Of a stretch of DNA of 64,000 bases, positions 34,123 to 44,492 are shown piece by piece. This stretch comes from Oceanobacillus sp. Castelsardo (GTDB lineage Bacteria; Bacillota; Bacilli; Bacillales; Amphibacillaceae): assembly GCF_001659985.1 (NCBI RefSeq), contig NZ_LYCS01000005.1, forward strand, positions 230,087 through 294,086, written 5' to 3'. The position numbers and the translations under genes were made by a program. Below the pieces are notes generated by a model, which worked only from the letters and a program-made list of their open reading frames with translations, was not told the origin of the DNA and ran no database searches. Within the stretch, counting starts at the first letter, position 1, and each line of letters opens with the position of its first letter.

Positions 34123-35208
34123 TTACGTGTTCTTCTTATACAAAGTTTCATTTATGAACTCTACTCGTTCCTTCCAGGTATTATCCTTTTTGCATTTTCT
34201 AATATTATTTATAAAGCTCTTCTTATCACGTTCATCTAAATTGATAGTTTTTAATATTTTCTCTGCAAGTTCGTTAGGATTTCCAATGCAAGTCATTCCA
34301 ATATTTTTTTCTTCAATAAACTTGGCTACTTCACCATGTTTAATAGCTACTATTGGAAGTTCATATGTTATATATTCAAATAATTTTATTGGTAAACATA
34401 GCTTTGTGTATTCATCTTTATATCTTGGTATTATTGCTAAATTACTTTTATTGTAAACTTTATATATTGTTTCCTTAGTTTCATGATAAATATTTAACCA
34501 TTCGTGTTCCGCATTAACTTTCTGAAGATAATCATTTAATTGATATTCATTTTTCCTACACACTAAATTTAAAGGAACTCTTTGTTTCATATTTACAAGC
34601 TCCATAGCTTCAATTAACAATTCAATACCACTAAAAACTTGATCAATTTCACCAACATACACAACCCCTTTTTTGGTTGATTGTTTTACTGGTAATTGTT
34701 CACAACCTGGAGGAAGAACTTTAACCTCACATTCATTCCTTGTAAAAGTCTTCAGTTTTTCACAAAAAGAGTTACTCTGACCGAAAATCACGTTAACATT
34801 TTTACTTAAAAATCCTAAAAACCATTTATTTACAATTGGCACTAGAATATTTTTCAATTTACCTTTACTAATTTGAATATTATAAGCCCAATACATATCA
34901 CGATAATATAAACCTGTTTTTACATTATTAAATTTTTTCTTAATTAATTTTAAAATTAATGTATCATAGAGACGTGTAACCCCAACCTTAGACTCAATAT
35001 AGCAATAATCATAGTTATTAGTAACAGGTAATTCCTTGAATTTCAGAAATCTCTCTTTAGGATTTGCCCCCATAATAATATCTATATTTAATCCCTTTTT
35101 TTTAAACTCATTCAATATACTTAAAGAACGGACAGAAGGACCAGAATTGTTATTTCCTAAATCAATATCATTCAAAATGATAAAAAGGATACTTTGCATT
35201 TTCATCAC
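34123..35208 (-). CDS. Glycosyltransferase, GT-B fold
   Basis: A 361-residue protein. N-terminal FIILNDIDLGNNNSGPSVRS resembles the glycine-rich acceptor loop; the C-terminal half has KGVVYVGEIDQVFSGIELL and CLPIKLFEYITYELPIVAIK, typical of GT4-like enzymes, with Glu in KLFEY. The first ATG is at 35208 but the ATG three codons on is equally possible. One of four transferases that build the repeat unit; substrate not predictable. Confidence 0.7.
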   Translation of the reverse strand: MMKMQSILFIILNDIDLGNNNSGPSVRSLSILNEFKKKGLNIDIIMGANPKERFLKFKELPVTNNYDYCYIESKVGVTRLYDTLILKLIKKKFNNVKTGLYYRDMYWAYNIQISKGKLKNILVPIVNKWFLGFLSKNVNVIFGQSNSFCEKLKTFTRNECEVKVLPPGCEQLPVKQSTKKGVVYVGEIDQVFSGIELLIEAMELVNMKQRVPLNLVCRKNEYQLNDYLQKVNAEHEWLNIYHETKETIYKVYNKSNLAIIPRYKDEYTKLCLPIKLFEYITYELPIVAIKHGEVAKFIEEKNIGMTCIGNPNELAEKILKTINLDERDKKSFINNIRKCKKDNTWKERVEFINETLYKKNT

Positions 35209-35257
35209 TAACCTAACTTTTTAAATATATTATCTTAAATCAATTTATAATTGTATA

Positions 35258-36538
35258 CTATTTATAACTCAACACCTTTAAAGGTACGGTAATGAACATT
35301 ATAAACATAATTAATACCGGTACAGAATAAATAATCTGTGCATTTAACACTGCTGAAGTAATCAAAAAAGATAAATAAAGGATAATTAGAAGAGCCATAA
35401 ACAACTTATTTTTTCTGAAATTAGAAATAAAACCAATAAAAATACTAAGTAGGATTATTATAAATATTAATACACCTATTACTCCTACTTTTACTCCTAA
35501 AGTATAAAAGATATTATCAATAAATGCCCCCGCACTACTAATTGTGTAATCAACGTTATATAGAACAAGTTCTTTTCCAAGGCCGTAGCCAAGGGGGTTC
35601 CTTTCGATTTCATTCGCAGCCATTTCATTTGATATTTCTCTAACGTCTAAGGAACCTTCATTGGATTGAAATCTATTAACAATATCGCTAATAATTTCTT
35701 GTGATGTTCCAATATAAGTTGAGACTATAAAAGTGGTTGTCAAAAAGAATAATAGCCCAAATAACCTTAGACCAAGCTTCCAATTTATTCTATATTGCCC
35801 ATAACTTTTGTATAATAGTAATAATAAAACAATTAGACAATTAAAAATACAGAGTAGTATTAAAGTTCTTGTTTGTGATAAGAGTAAAGAAATTACATTA
35901 GAAAGCAAAACAATACTGAAATACAGTTTATATTTTGGAAACACATTTTTAATTAGTACAAACAATAAAAGTGGTATTGTCAAAATAAATAACGTTGTGT
36001 TACTAAATGTAATTCTATTACCCCACCAAGCATATAACCTTTCACCATATATATACGGTAGGTAATCCTGCATAAATAAATACAAAGATAACACTACAAT
36101 AGAATAGACAAAACTAGAGTTTAAAAAGGTTTTAATTACACTTAAATAATTGTCCTTATTTATTAAAGATCTAAACATTACATAATTTATAAAAAAGTAA
36201 ATGAAGGTTTTAACATCTGACAGCAAAAATTCATTATTGTTTTGTAACCCTATAAAAGTATAGATGACTACAAATATAAATAAAGCCGCAATTATAAAAT
36301 CCAATTTTGAAAATCTAATATTTACACCTATATTAATAAAATTAATCACTAATAATATTAATAGAAATAACAGTAAGATATCTGTTGTTTCTACGCCTTT
36401 CCATTCAAGTACCAACTTATAATGAATATAATTATTAAATGGAATAGAAAGATTTACAAACAAATATAAACAAAATAATTTAGTTATATTTTTTTTTATA
36501 AAAAAAATAAAGCCAAATATTATAATAAAAAATCCCAT
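35258..36538 (-). CDS. wzy: Polysaccharide polymerase (Wzy-type membrane protein)
   Basis: A 426-residue polytopic membrane protein with about 11 hydrophobic segments. A large extracytoplasmic loop near residues 285-340 carries ERNPLGYGLGKE, a typical Wzy/WaaL-family pattern. It would link flipped lipid-bound repeat units. It sits beside the flippase gene, as in other Wzx/Wzy clusters. Very A/T-rich coding, like its neighbours, which is typical of laterally moved capsule genes. Confidence 0.75.
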   Translation of the reverse strand: MGFFIIIFGFIFFIKKNITKLFCLYLFVNLSIPFNNYIHYKLVLEWKGVETTDILLLFLLILLVINFINIGVNIRFSKLDFIIAALFIFVVIYTFIGLQNNNEFLLSDVKTFIYFFINYVMFRSLINKDNYLSVIKTFLNSSFVYSIVVLSLYLFMQDYLPYIYGERLYAWWGNRITFSNTTLFILTIPLLLFVLIKNVFPKYKLYFSIVLLSNVISLLLSQTRTLILLCIFNCLIVLLLLLYKSYGQYRINWKLGLRLFGLLFFLTTTFIVSTYIGTSQEIISDIVNRFQSNEGSLDVREISNEMAANEIERNPLGYGLGKELVLYNVDYTISSAGAFIDNIFYTLGVKVGVIGVLIFIIILLSIFIGFISNFRKNKLFMALLIILYLSFLITSAVLNAQIIYSVPVLIMFIMFITVPLKVLSYK

Positions 36539-36572
36539 GTTTGTACTCCTAAAGATATTATTTACCTGGTAG

Positions 36573-37832
36573 CTAAGCTTTCAACTTACGGTTTAAAAAT
36601 ACAATATAAATAACAGAAGAAAGACATATAATAGTGACTGTAGTTATTGCAGCACCATAAATTGAATAATTGTTTATTAAAATTATATCCAGACCTATAT
36701 TTACAATACCGACAAATAAGTTAATTATAAATAAAGGTTTCACATGTCTTAACATTGATAACAAATTACCTGCAGGAATTCTAAGTGTACCAGCTATTAA
36801 ATATCCAAAGCATAATATTCTAAACACCTGGATAGTATCACTATCTGAATAATTACTACCAAACAACATCCTAATAATGAAAGGAGCCCCGATAATTAGT
36901 AAGAATACTAAAAAACTGTTAATTAATAAAAGTATCTTTACCATTTTTTTGAATCTGAGTTTTACCCACTGCTTTTCTTTCCTATTTTTTGCAAAATAAG
37001 GATATACAAACGTCATAATGGAAAGTGGAATAAAATTTAACGCAAACGGTATTAGTGTAGCCGTCTTGTATGTTGCAACTAGTTGGGGATCGTGTATTAT
37101 TAGGCCAATTAAGAATATATCAATTAAATACAAAATTTGTGAAATTACATTATTAAACATTGAGATAATAGAATATCCCATAAAGTTTTTCTTTTCAATG
37201 CTATTTATATTTGAATTCTGCCTATTAAAAAAGGTAAACCTTGTTCTTATAATATTAGAACCAAATATGATTGAAATTAAATACGAAATATAAAAAGCAA
37301 TAATTACACCATATACCCCAAAGGAAATAGCCCCAATGATAGAAAATGTAAAAATTAGAAAACTATTTAATGTATTTAAAAAAGAAAATTCCTTATTTAA
37401 TAATCCTGTTCTTAAATAATTTTGTATAAATTCATACAAAAACATAAATAGAGGAATAAATGACATTAAAATTAATGCAATTTGTGTTTGTTCATTTGGG
37501 AACTCTATTGTTAAAGCATAAAATATCATTAAGATTGAGATTACTAAATTAGAAAGAATACCTACCTTAAAACCTAGCTTATAAAAAAGGTTTCTTTTCA
37601 CATCGGACTCTTCACTACCAAATTGTAAAAGAGCAAACAATACTCCTAAACCGTTAAATAATAAAAAGATATTTAATATATTCTGAGAGTAGCTATAATT
37701 TCCAAATTCTGTCTTACTTAGTAATCTAACTAAAAAGATACCACTACAGAAGTTAATAATCTTATTGATTAAGTTGGAGCCAAAAATGTGAAAAAGACCT
37801 TTTTGCATAAGCTTTTTTAAGAATTCATTCAT
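36573..37832 (-). CDS. wzx: Oligosaccharide flippase (Wzx-type)
   Basis: A 419-residue protein with about 12 membrane helices and the N-terminal pattern IFGSNLINKIINFCSGIFLV, then LSKTEFGNYSYSQNILNI, characteristic of the polysaccharide synthase/MOP flippase family. It moves undecaprenyl-linked repeat units across the membrane. Start overlaps the stop of the preceding gene by 4 bp. Confidence 0.85.
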   Translation of the reverse strand: MNEFLKKLMQKGLFHIFGSNLINKIINFCSGIFLVRLLSKTEFGNYSYSQNILNIFLLFNGLGVLFALLQFGSEESDVKRNLFYKLGFKVGILSNLVISILMIFYALTIEFPNEQTQIALILMSFIPLFMFLYEFIQNYLRTGLLNKEFSFLNTLNSFLIFTFSIIGAISFGVYGVIIAFYISYLISIIFGSNIIRTRFTFFNRQNSNINSIEKKNFMGYSIISMFNNVISQILYLIDIFLIGLIIHDPQLVATYKTATLIPFALNFIPLSIMTFVYPYFAKNRKEKQWVKLRFKKMVKILLLINSFLVFLLIIGAPFIIRMLFGSNYSDSDTIQVFRILCFGYLIAGTLRIPAGNLLSMLRHVKPLFIINLFVGIVNIGLDIILINNYSIYGAAITTVTIICLSSVIYIVFLNRKLKA

Positions 37833-39565
37833 CTATTATCACCAATAAACACCTTAACTGTTGCCAGAATAGTAAGTACTTGTATCTTTTCTACCGTTAT
37901 TCCATCCCTATACAAATCTTGGCACATAATTTTAATACTTTTATGACTATCTAATAAATCTATGTTTTCTTTATAGTAGCTAATAATGAACTCTTTTAAA
38001 TCCTGATTTTTTCTATACCAATAATCAAAAGGATTCATTCCCCTCTTGGCATTGTAACCATATAAAGCCGGCAATTTTAATGTTTTTAAAACCTTATTGA
38101 CTATTTTTATGGATAGATTTTTTGACTTTATTAAATATCTCGGGGTTGTAATTTTTGACTTAATCTTCTCATAAATATAATGGGAAGCAGCTGGATATTT
38201 CCTTAAGATCCATTTGTAATATAGATTATGATTAATCCGCTTTTCTAATGGAATATTAAGACAAAACTGCATAAATTCCAAGTTGTAAAATGGCGAAAAA
38301 GACTCAGTTTGTTCTTGAAATGAAAGATTACCATTTAACGCAAAATTAAATCCCCTATTATACATTTTAAATAACTCATCATTTTCATAGTTGATGTATT
38401 CAATACGGTCCAATCTATCTTTATATTTCGTGGAATAAACATACTCAGAGAAACTTACTTTTTCATGTTTTCGACTTTTCGAAAATGACCCAACAATAAC
38501 GTCACCTAACTGGCCAGTATGAACAAGCCCGTACGGGGCTAAATTAAGAGATTCTAGGTTATTTTTAGAATGCGCCATACCATAATAAATACTTGTACCA
38601 CCGCTAATCTTAACTACATTTTCGATATCAAGCAAAAACTTTGCGTCATCCAATGATTTAAAGATAAACTCATGATTTAAGTCTACTGCAATTTGTTTTG
38701 CAATTTTCTCATCAAGATAATTTGACTGTGAAAATGTATAATTCAATAAATTTTTATATCCTAAATCGTGAGCTACGAAATTTACCATCCTAGAGTCGAG
38801 TCCGCCACTTAAAGAAGCTATATGCTTATAGCCATATTCCTGATCCTTATCAAATTGAAGTTTGACTGCATCTCTGAATAATCTATCTAATTCATCGATT
38901 ATTTCATCTTCATTCCCAAAAATTGTAGGGGTATTATTGAATTGAAAATACCTTTTAATTTCAATCTTTTTACTTTCAACCTTAATATAATGACCAGGTA
39001 GCAGCTTCTTAATTTCCTTAAACAGAGTATTATCATCAATCATATATCCAAAAGTTAACATACAAAGACAACTTTCTTCATCTAAACTAAGTGAATTATT
39101 GTTATCTTTTAATATATTTGAAAGATCGCTGCTTCTTGATCCTAATAATATCCCTCCCTCAATTAAAGAATAATACACCTTTTTATCGCCAACCTGGTCA
39201 GTATAGATTAGCCATAAATCTTCATTTTTATCATGAAAAACACAGGAATAACTACCTCTTATGTCCTGGAAGAAAAGTTCCTTTTTATTTTTATACATAC
39301 TTATTAATGTCTTTTCTAATGTTTCCTCTTGATATTTCGCCATCAATTGTCTACTATTTAGCAAAACTCCATCAGTAATTATTAAATAATTATCATCTTC
39401 AAAGAATACCTTATCATTAATAAACTTTTGGTTTACCTTCCTTTCAAAGTAAAAGCTATCAGATTTGGTTCTATTCTTTATTAGATTATCTTCATTAGTA
39501 TCACCATGATTAATAAAATTAAGTTGATTTATATTACTCCCAATATATCCTGTTATTCCAGGCAT
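37829..39565 (-). CDS. Asparagine-synthase-like amidotransferase lacking Cys2
   Basis: A 578-residue protein with an N-terminal Ntn/GATase-like domain (1-200) and a C-terminal PP-loop synthase domain with ASLSGGLDSRMVNFVAHDLG (SGGLDS ATP loop near 253). True asparagine synthases start MCGI, where Cys2 is the glutaminase nucleophile; here the start is MPGITGYIG, so Pro replaces it. Within polysaccharide loci such proteins can amidate uronic acids, and this operon makes a ManNAc uronic acid. Ammonia may come directly or from another source. It overlaps wzx by 4 bp. Confidence 0.75.
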   Translation of the reverse strand: MPGITGYIGSNINQLNFINHGDTNEDNLIKNRTKSDSFYFERKVNQKFINDKVFFEDDNYLIITDGVLLNSRQLMAKYQEETLEKTLISMYKNKKELFFQDIRGSYSCVFHDKNEDLWLIYTDQVGDKKVYYSLIEGGILLGSRSSDLSNILKDNNNSLSLDEESCLCMLTFGYMIDDNTLFKEIKKLLPGHYIKVESKKIEIKRYFQFNNTPTIFGNEDEIIDELDRLFRDAVKLQFDKDQEYGYKHIASLSGGLDSRMVNFVAHDLGYKNLLNYTFSQSNYLDEKIAKQIAVDLNHEFIFKSLDDAKFLLDIENVVKISGGTSIYYGMAHSKNNLESLNLAPYGLVHTGQLGDVIVGSFSKSRKHEKVSFSEYVYSTKYKDRLDRIEYINYENDELFKMYNRGFNFALNGNLSFQEQTESFSPFYNLEFMQFCLNIPLEKRINHNLYYKWILRKYPAASHYIYEKIKSKITTPRYLIKSKNLSIKIVNKVLKTLKLPALYGYNAKRGMNPFDYWYRKNQDLKEFIISYYKENIDLLDSHKSIKIMCQDLYRDGITVEKIQVLTILATVKVFIGDNR

Positions 39566-39598
39566 TCCTATACCTCCAATGATTACCCCTAATGTTTA

Positions 39599-40714
39599 CT
39601 AGTTTAGTATTACTTCTAATTCTTGTTTAATAACTTTATCTGGTCTACATTTATCAAAAATAGACCCAGAACCCTCCTTGGAAATATAATTAAATACGGA
39701 AGGGTTATAATATAGGTATTCTATTGATTCAGCTACCTCTGCTGGAGATTTAGTTAATAAACCAGTTTTTTTATGCTCTACAAACTCTGGAATAGCTGAA
39801 TTGTCAGTTGTTATGGTCACTAATCCGCTAGACATAGCCTCACACATGGAAACCCCTTGCGAATCCTGTCTGGTTGGGCATAAAAATATGCCATTTTTCA
39901 AGTGCTCTTGTTTAATTTCTTTATGCTTTAAATATTTGTTTTTTATATTTACATTAGGGAGTTCTCTTAATGGTTTAAGTGTTTTATCAAACAACTTTCC
40001 TGAGCCATAAATGTTGAATTCCAAATCATTGAAGAATTCCTTATTTTTCAATTTCAATATTGCCTCTACAGCTACATCATTAGCATATTTTCTTGACTCA
40101 AACGGCCTAATAAGTAATATCTTTTTCCTTTGGGATGTGTCTTTCTCTTCAAACTTAAATAAATCCGTATCTACTACATTATGAATGATGTGATATTTAT
40201 TTACTTTGGATAAAGTATCTTTCTCCATAATACTTTTAATCCAATTAGAAACAAAAATGAATTTAATGTCTCTTTCCTCTGACTCTTTAATGAATTTTCT
40301 TAAGTTAAATAATTGCCTAGTATTTTGTAAAATATATTTCAAAAAGTTATGCTCAGTAAAGTTAAATAATCTCCTATACCAAGCAATGGCTTCCATCAAA
40401 TGAATCCAGACAATTATTGGTATCTGACTATCAATAGAGTTTAATGCCTTTATCATATGTCTATTTATAAAATGCACCAATATTTTATAAGGCTTTTCAT
40501 TCTTGACGAAATGAATAAATGATTCATTATTTCCCTCTATAACTTTAACACCTTCAAACGTATATTCATTAATCTCATCCAGATTATTATCTAAAACAAA
40601 TACCACAACCTCTAATTTAGACTTTATATATTCTAAAACTCTACGATGGATAAATGCATTTCTATAAAGACTATCTTCCTTTGGATACATGTTAGTTAAT
40701 ATAAGGTATTTCAA
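39599..40714 (-). CDS. Glycosyltransferase family 4
   Basis: A 371-residue GT-B protein starting MKYLILTNMYPKEDSLYRNA, with a donor-domain pattern KKILLIRPFESRKYANDV and FLCPTRQDSQGVSMCEAMSSGLVTI (E-x7-E-like). It lacks membrane segments apart from possible surface association. The start overlaps the dehydrogenase stop by 4 bp, so it may use the sugar nucleotide made by that enzyme (UDP-ManNAcA), which is inference. Confidence 0.75.
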   Translation of the reverse strand: MKYLILTNMYPKEDSLYRNAFIHRRVLEYIKSKLEVVVFVLDNNLDEINEYTFEGVKVIEGNNESFIHFVKNEKPYKILVHFINRHMIKALNSIDSQIPIIVWIHLMEAIAWYRRLFNFTEHNFLKYILQNTRQLFNLRKFIKESEERDIKFIFVSNWIKSIMEKDTLSKVNKYHIIHNVVDTDLFKFEEKDTSQRKKILLIRPFESRKYANDVAVEAILKLKNKEFFNDLEFNIYGSGKLFDKTLKPLRELPNVNIKNKYLKHKEIKQEHLKNGIFLCPTRQDSQGVSMCEAMSSGLVTITTDNSAIPEFVEHKKTGLLTKSPAEVAESIEYLYYNPSVFNYISKEGSGSIFDKCRPDKVIKQELEVILN

Positions 40715-41991
40715 GTGATTAACTCCCCAATCGGTCCTTGTTTTTGACCTACGACTTTGTTAAGCACACCTTTAGTGTCAATAACGAATTTATCTTTAAG
40801 AATGTCACCATCTATTTCTTTAAAATAATCATGGTCGACTAACAATACAACTATATCTGCTTTATTAATAGCTTCAACTGTATTGCATAACTGGATATTA
40901 TAATCTCTTAAGTTAACGGGTAGTTCATTAATATATGGCTCCACTACATAAACTGTATCTTTGAATTTTGTCGCCAATCCCTTCACAACATCTACTGCTG
41001 GACTTTCTCTTAAATCATCTATATTTGCTTTAAAGGAGAGGCCTAAACAGGCTATAGTAGAATTAGGTTTATTATTGACCTTTTCCGTAACCTTTTCTAT
41101 AACATAATTGGGTTTTAATTCATTAACCATTCGTGCAGTATGAATGAGTCTAGATTCTTCAGGAGCAGAATCAATAATAAACCATGGATCAACAGCAATA
41201 CAGTGTCCTCCAACACCTGGCCCCGGTTGTAATATATTTACACGTGGATGGTGATTTGCTAATTCTATTAATTCCCACACATCTATATCTAGCTTGTCAG
41301 CAATAATCGATAATTCATTTGCAAAAGCTATATTAACATCTCTGAATGAATTCTCCGTTAGTTTAGATAATTCTGCAGTTCTAGCATTAGTTTTAAGTAT
41401 TTCACCATTTACAAAGCTACTGTAGAAATAAGCAGTTTTTTCGGTGGATATGTCATTAATTCCACCTACTATACGATCATTTGAAATTAATTCTTCAAGT
41501 ATTTTCCCTGGTAATACACGTTCCGGACAATGAGCTACATAAACCTGTTGACTACTTTGTCCATCAAAATTTAAATCAGGTCTTTCTTGTTCAATCCATT
41601 CTACTACTTTTTCTGTTGTACCTACTGGACTAGTAGACTCTAATATAATAATATTTCCGGGCTCTATATAAGTTGCAATTGACTTAGTAGCATTTTCTAC
41701 ATAAGATAAATCTGCTTTGTGGTTTTCTTTAAAGGGAGTAGGGACTGATAAAATAAAAACATCGGCTTTTGCAGGAATTGTCGATGCAGTTAATAGTCCT
41801 CGTTCTACAGCTTCATTAACCTTTTTATTTAAATTAGGCTCAAAAATATGTGCTTCACCTTTATTAATCGTTTCTATAGCATTTTCATTTATATCGACTC
41901 CATGAACATTGTAACCACTATCAGCTAGGACAACTGCTGTTGGCAAACCTATATAACCTAGACCTACAACACAAATATTTTTCACTATCAT
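40711..41991 (-). CDS. wecC: UDP-N-acetyl-D-mannosamine dehydrogenase
   Basis: A 426-residue UDP-sugar dehydrogenase: NAD loop VVGLGYIGLPTAVVLADSG, LSVPTPFKENHKADLSYV, ESTSPVGTTEKV, catalytic GPGVGGHCIAVDPWF with the nucleophile Cys, and LGLSFKANIDDLRESPA. The PWF and GLPTA variants fit the WecC/UDP-ManNAc group rather than UDP-glucose dehydrogenase. With mnaA in the same operon, the product should be UDP-ManNAcA. Confidence 0.85.
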   Translation of the reverse strand: MIVKNICVVGLGYIGLPTAVVLADSGYNVHGVDINENAIETINKGEAHIFEPNLNKKVNEAVERGLLTASTIPAKADVFILSVPTPFKENHKADLSYVENATKSIATYIEPGNIIILESTSPVGTTEKVVEWIEQERPDLNFDGQSSQQVYVAHCPERVLPGKILEELISNDRIVGGINDISTEKTAYFYSSFVNGEILKTNARTAELSKLTENSFRDVNIAFANELSIIADKLDIDVWELIELANHHPRVNILQPGPGVGGHCIAVDPWFIIDSAPEESRLIHTARMVNELKPNYVIEKVTEKVNNKPNSTIACLGLSFKANIDDLRESPAVDVVKGLATKFKDTVYVVEPYINELPVNLRDYNIQLCNTVEAINKADIVVLLVDHDYFKEIDGDILKDKFVIDTKGVLNKVVGQKQGPIGELIT

Positions 41992-42010
41992 TTCCTCTTT
42001 TCATTTATAA

Positions 42011-42700
42011 TTAATAGGCATCTCTTGAACCAAATAATACTAGAACTGTTTTTAAAATTAATTTGAAATCTATCATTAAATTTCTTTCACGTATATATTT
42101 CAAATCTAACTCTACCCATTCATCAAACCCTATATTACTTCTACCACTAACCTGCCAATAACAAGTTAAACCAGGAGTAACAATTAATCTTTGTTTCTCA
42201 TAATTATTATACTGGTTAACCTCATCAGGAAGAGGCGGTCTCGGTCCGACTAAACTCATCTCCCCTTTTATTACGTTAATTAATTGAGGTAATTCATCTA
42301 TACTAGTTTTACGAATAAATCTACCTATTCTAGTAACTCTTGGATCATTCTTAATCTTAAATACAGGGCCAGTTGCTTCGTTTTGTTCCATTAAAACTGC
42401 TTTTAAGTCCTCCGCATTAGATACCATCGATCGAAACTTATACATATAAAATTTTCTTCCATCTTTACCTATACGTATTTGCTTGAAAAAAACTGGGCCT
42501 TTATTATCTTCTATCTTAATAAGTAAAGAAACAATAAAAAATAAAGGAGATAAACAAATGATACCAATAATTGAAAGGAAAATATCTGTTGTTCTCTTAC
42601 TTATTAGATACAATTCATTATCATTAACTACAACCTTTTGATAATTAATTTCTTTAACAGCAGAATCTTTAACTTTCTTATCAGAAGTAGATATTTCCAA
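42011..42700 (-). CDS. Initiating undecaprenyl-phosphate sugar-phosphate transferase
   Basis: A 229-residue monotopic phosphoglycosyltransferase of the short bacterial sugar transferase type. It has one re-entrant hydrophobic segment (about 32-62), then KIEDNKGPVFFKQIRIGKDG, FKIKNDPRVTRIGRFIRKTS, DELPQLINVIKGEMSLVGPR and TPGLTCYWQVSGR. It starts the lipid-linked repeat unit by transferring a sugar-1-phosphate to undecaprenyl phosphate. The sugar (Glc, Gal or GlcNAc type) is not resolved. GalU next door favours a UDP-hexose. Confidence 0.88.
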   Translation of the reverse strand: MEISTSDKKVKDSAVKEINYQKVVVNDNELYLISKRTTDIFLSIIGIICLSPLFFIVSLLIKIEDNKGPVFFKQIRIGKDGRKFYMYKFRSMVSNAEDLKAVLMEQNEATGPVFKIKNDPRVTRIGRFIRKTSIDELPQLINVIKGEMSLVGPRPPLPDEVNQYNNYEKQRLIVTPGLTCYWQVSGRSNIGFDEWVELDLKYIRERNLMIDFKLILKTVLVLFGSRDAY

Positions 42701-42743
42701 GAAATGTCACCACCCAATATATACTTTTATCTGCGCTAAGTGC

Positions 42744-43622
42744 TTAGTTATTTATTTTTAAGGATATTAATTCTTCTAATAATTTTTCAACATCTTTACC
42801 TAACTCTTCATCTTGTAGAGCAATTTCAACAGTAGTTCGAATAAAACCTAGTTTCTCCCCTACATCATATCTTTTCCCTTCAAAATCATAGGCAAAAACA
42901 TTTTGTATTTGATTTAATTTTTGGATAGCATCCGTTAACTGTATTTCCCCACCCGCACCAAGTTCATGTTCTTCAAGGAATTGAAATATTTCGGGAGTCA
43001 ATACGTATCTTCCCATAATTGCTAGATTAGAAGGGGCAGTTCCTTGTGCAGGCTTTTCTACAAAATTACTTACTTGATAACGCCTACCTTCAATTGTTAA
43101 CGGATCAATAATCCCATATCGATGTGTTTCATTTTCTGGTACCTGTTGTACACCAATAACAGATGAATTTGTTTCATCATACTGCTCTATTAATTGTTTT
43201 AATCCTGGTTTTTCAGCTTGGACTATATCATCTCCCAGCAGTATCGCAAATGGTTCACTTCCAATAAATTTACGAGCACACCATACTGCATGACCAAGCC
43301 CTTTTGGTTCTTTTTGGCGAATATAGTGAATTTCAACATTAGAAGACTGGTTTACTTTATCAAGCATTTCAAACTTTTCTTTTCTCATTAGATTATCTTC
43401 TAATTCAAAGTTTCTATCAAAATGATCTTCAATTGCGCGCTTACCTTTACCAGTTACAATAATAATATCTTCAATACCCGATTCAATTGCTTCTTCAACT
43501 ATGTATTCTATAGTCGGCCTATCCACTATTGGTAGCATCTCTTTTGGCATTGCCTTTGTTGCAGGTAAGAATCTAGTACCTAATCCTGCTGCTGGAATTA
43601 TTGCTTTTTTTACTTTACTCAT
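42744..43622 (-). CDS. galU: UTP-glucose-1-phosphate uridylyltransferase (copy 1)
   Basis: A 292-residue GalU/GtaB enzyme starting [20 protein letters not shown], with [37 protein letters not shown] and [18 protein letters not shown]. It makes UDP-glucose. A close paralogue lies at 56139-57011 in the teichoic acid locus; each locus thus has its own supply gene. Confidence 0.92.
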   Translation of the reverse strand: MSKVKKAIIPAAGLGTRFLPATKAMPKEMLPIVDRPTIEYIVEEAIESGIEDIIIVTGKGKRAIEDHFDRNFELEDNLMRKEKFEMLDKVNQSSNVEIHYIRQKEPKGLGHAVWCARKFIGSEPFAILLGDDIVQAEKPGLKQLIEQYDETNSSVIGVQQVPENETHRYGIIDPLTIEGRRYQVSNFVEKPAQGTAPSNLAIMGRYVLTPEIFQFLEEHELGAGGEIQLTDAIQKLNQIQNVFAYDFEGKRYDVGEKLGFIRTTVEIALQDEELGKDVEKLLEELISLKINN

Positions 43623-43658
43623 TTTATTTCCCCCATAATAAATTATTTTAATAAGCTT

Positions 43659-44426
43659 CTAAAACAAGCCAAGAAATTTCTTCCGTTTCTTCACTTGCTC
43701 AGGTTCCATACGATTAACATTCAAGTTACTTACTAATAAGTCACTATTCTCAATAAACATAAAGTAATAATCACTACCATATTTATTCTTCATTTCACGA
43801 AATGCCTCATCCATACAAAACCCTCTAGTCGTTGTGTTATGTGCATCTGATGCAATAAAATGCGTTAAGTTCGCTTCGATTAGCTGGTGAGAAAAGGTTT
43901 GAATATTCTTCCCAAACTTCCCTACCACACTAGCGGCGGTAACCTGGGTTAGTGCACCTTTCTGCACAAATTCATATAGTTTTGATGGGTGTTCCATTAA
44001 TTCTCTATTTCTTTCAGGGTGAACGATAATAGGCTTGTACCCTGCTACTTGAATATCAAATAACATTTGCGCTGAATAACGTGGTACATGGCCAGAAGGG
44101 AACTCAACAAAAAGATATTTCGTTTCATTTAAAGGAAGAAGTTCCGCATTCTCTAGGTCTTCTATCATATCCCCATTGATACGCGTCTCTTGTCCTGGTA
44201 AAACGGTTAAAGGAATATTCTCTTGAACAAGTAGTTCATTTAATTTTTCCACCTGGCCCTTAATACTTGCGCGGTCATTGTCATACTTTCCATTTCGATG
44301 ATGGGGAGTAGCAATAATAGAAGTAATTCCATGTCTGACGGCTTCTCTAGCCATTTTCAAACTATCTTCCTGTGATTTCGCACCATCATCAATTCCAGGT
44401 AATATATGTGAATGGATATCATTCAT
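43659..44426 (-). CDS. ywqE: Tyrosine-protein phosphatase, CpsB/YwqE type
   Basis: A 255-residue PHP-fold, manganese-dependent phosphatase starting MNDIHSHILPGIDDGAK (metal ligands His4 and His6), with ATPHHRNGKYDND, HPERNRELMEHP and IASDAHNTTTRG. It dephosphorylates the tyrosine kinase encoded upstream and so sets polymer length or output. The ATG at 44426 follows AAAGGGGTG; a longer frame from 44462 is unsupported. Confidence 0.9.
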   Translation of the reverse strand: MNDIHSHILPGIDDGAKSQEDSLKMAREAVRHGITSIIATPHHRNGKYDNDRASIKGQVEKLNELLVQENIPLTVLPGQETRINGDMIEDLENAELLPLNETKYLFVEFPSGHVPRYSAQMLFDIQVAGYKPIIVHPERNRELMEHPSKLYEFVQKGALTQVTAASVVGKFGKNIQTFSHQLIEANLTHFIASDAHNTTTRGFCMDEAFREMKNKYGSDYYFMFIENSDLLVSNLNVNRMEPEQVKKRKKFLGLF

Positions 44427-44492
44427 TCCGTACACCCCTTTTTCATGATAAAGACCCCCCACGTGTTAATAAATGCAAGGAGTCTTTTTCTG

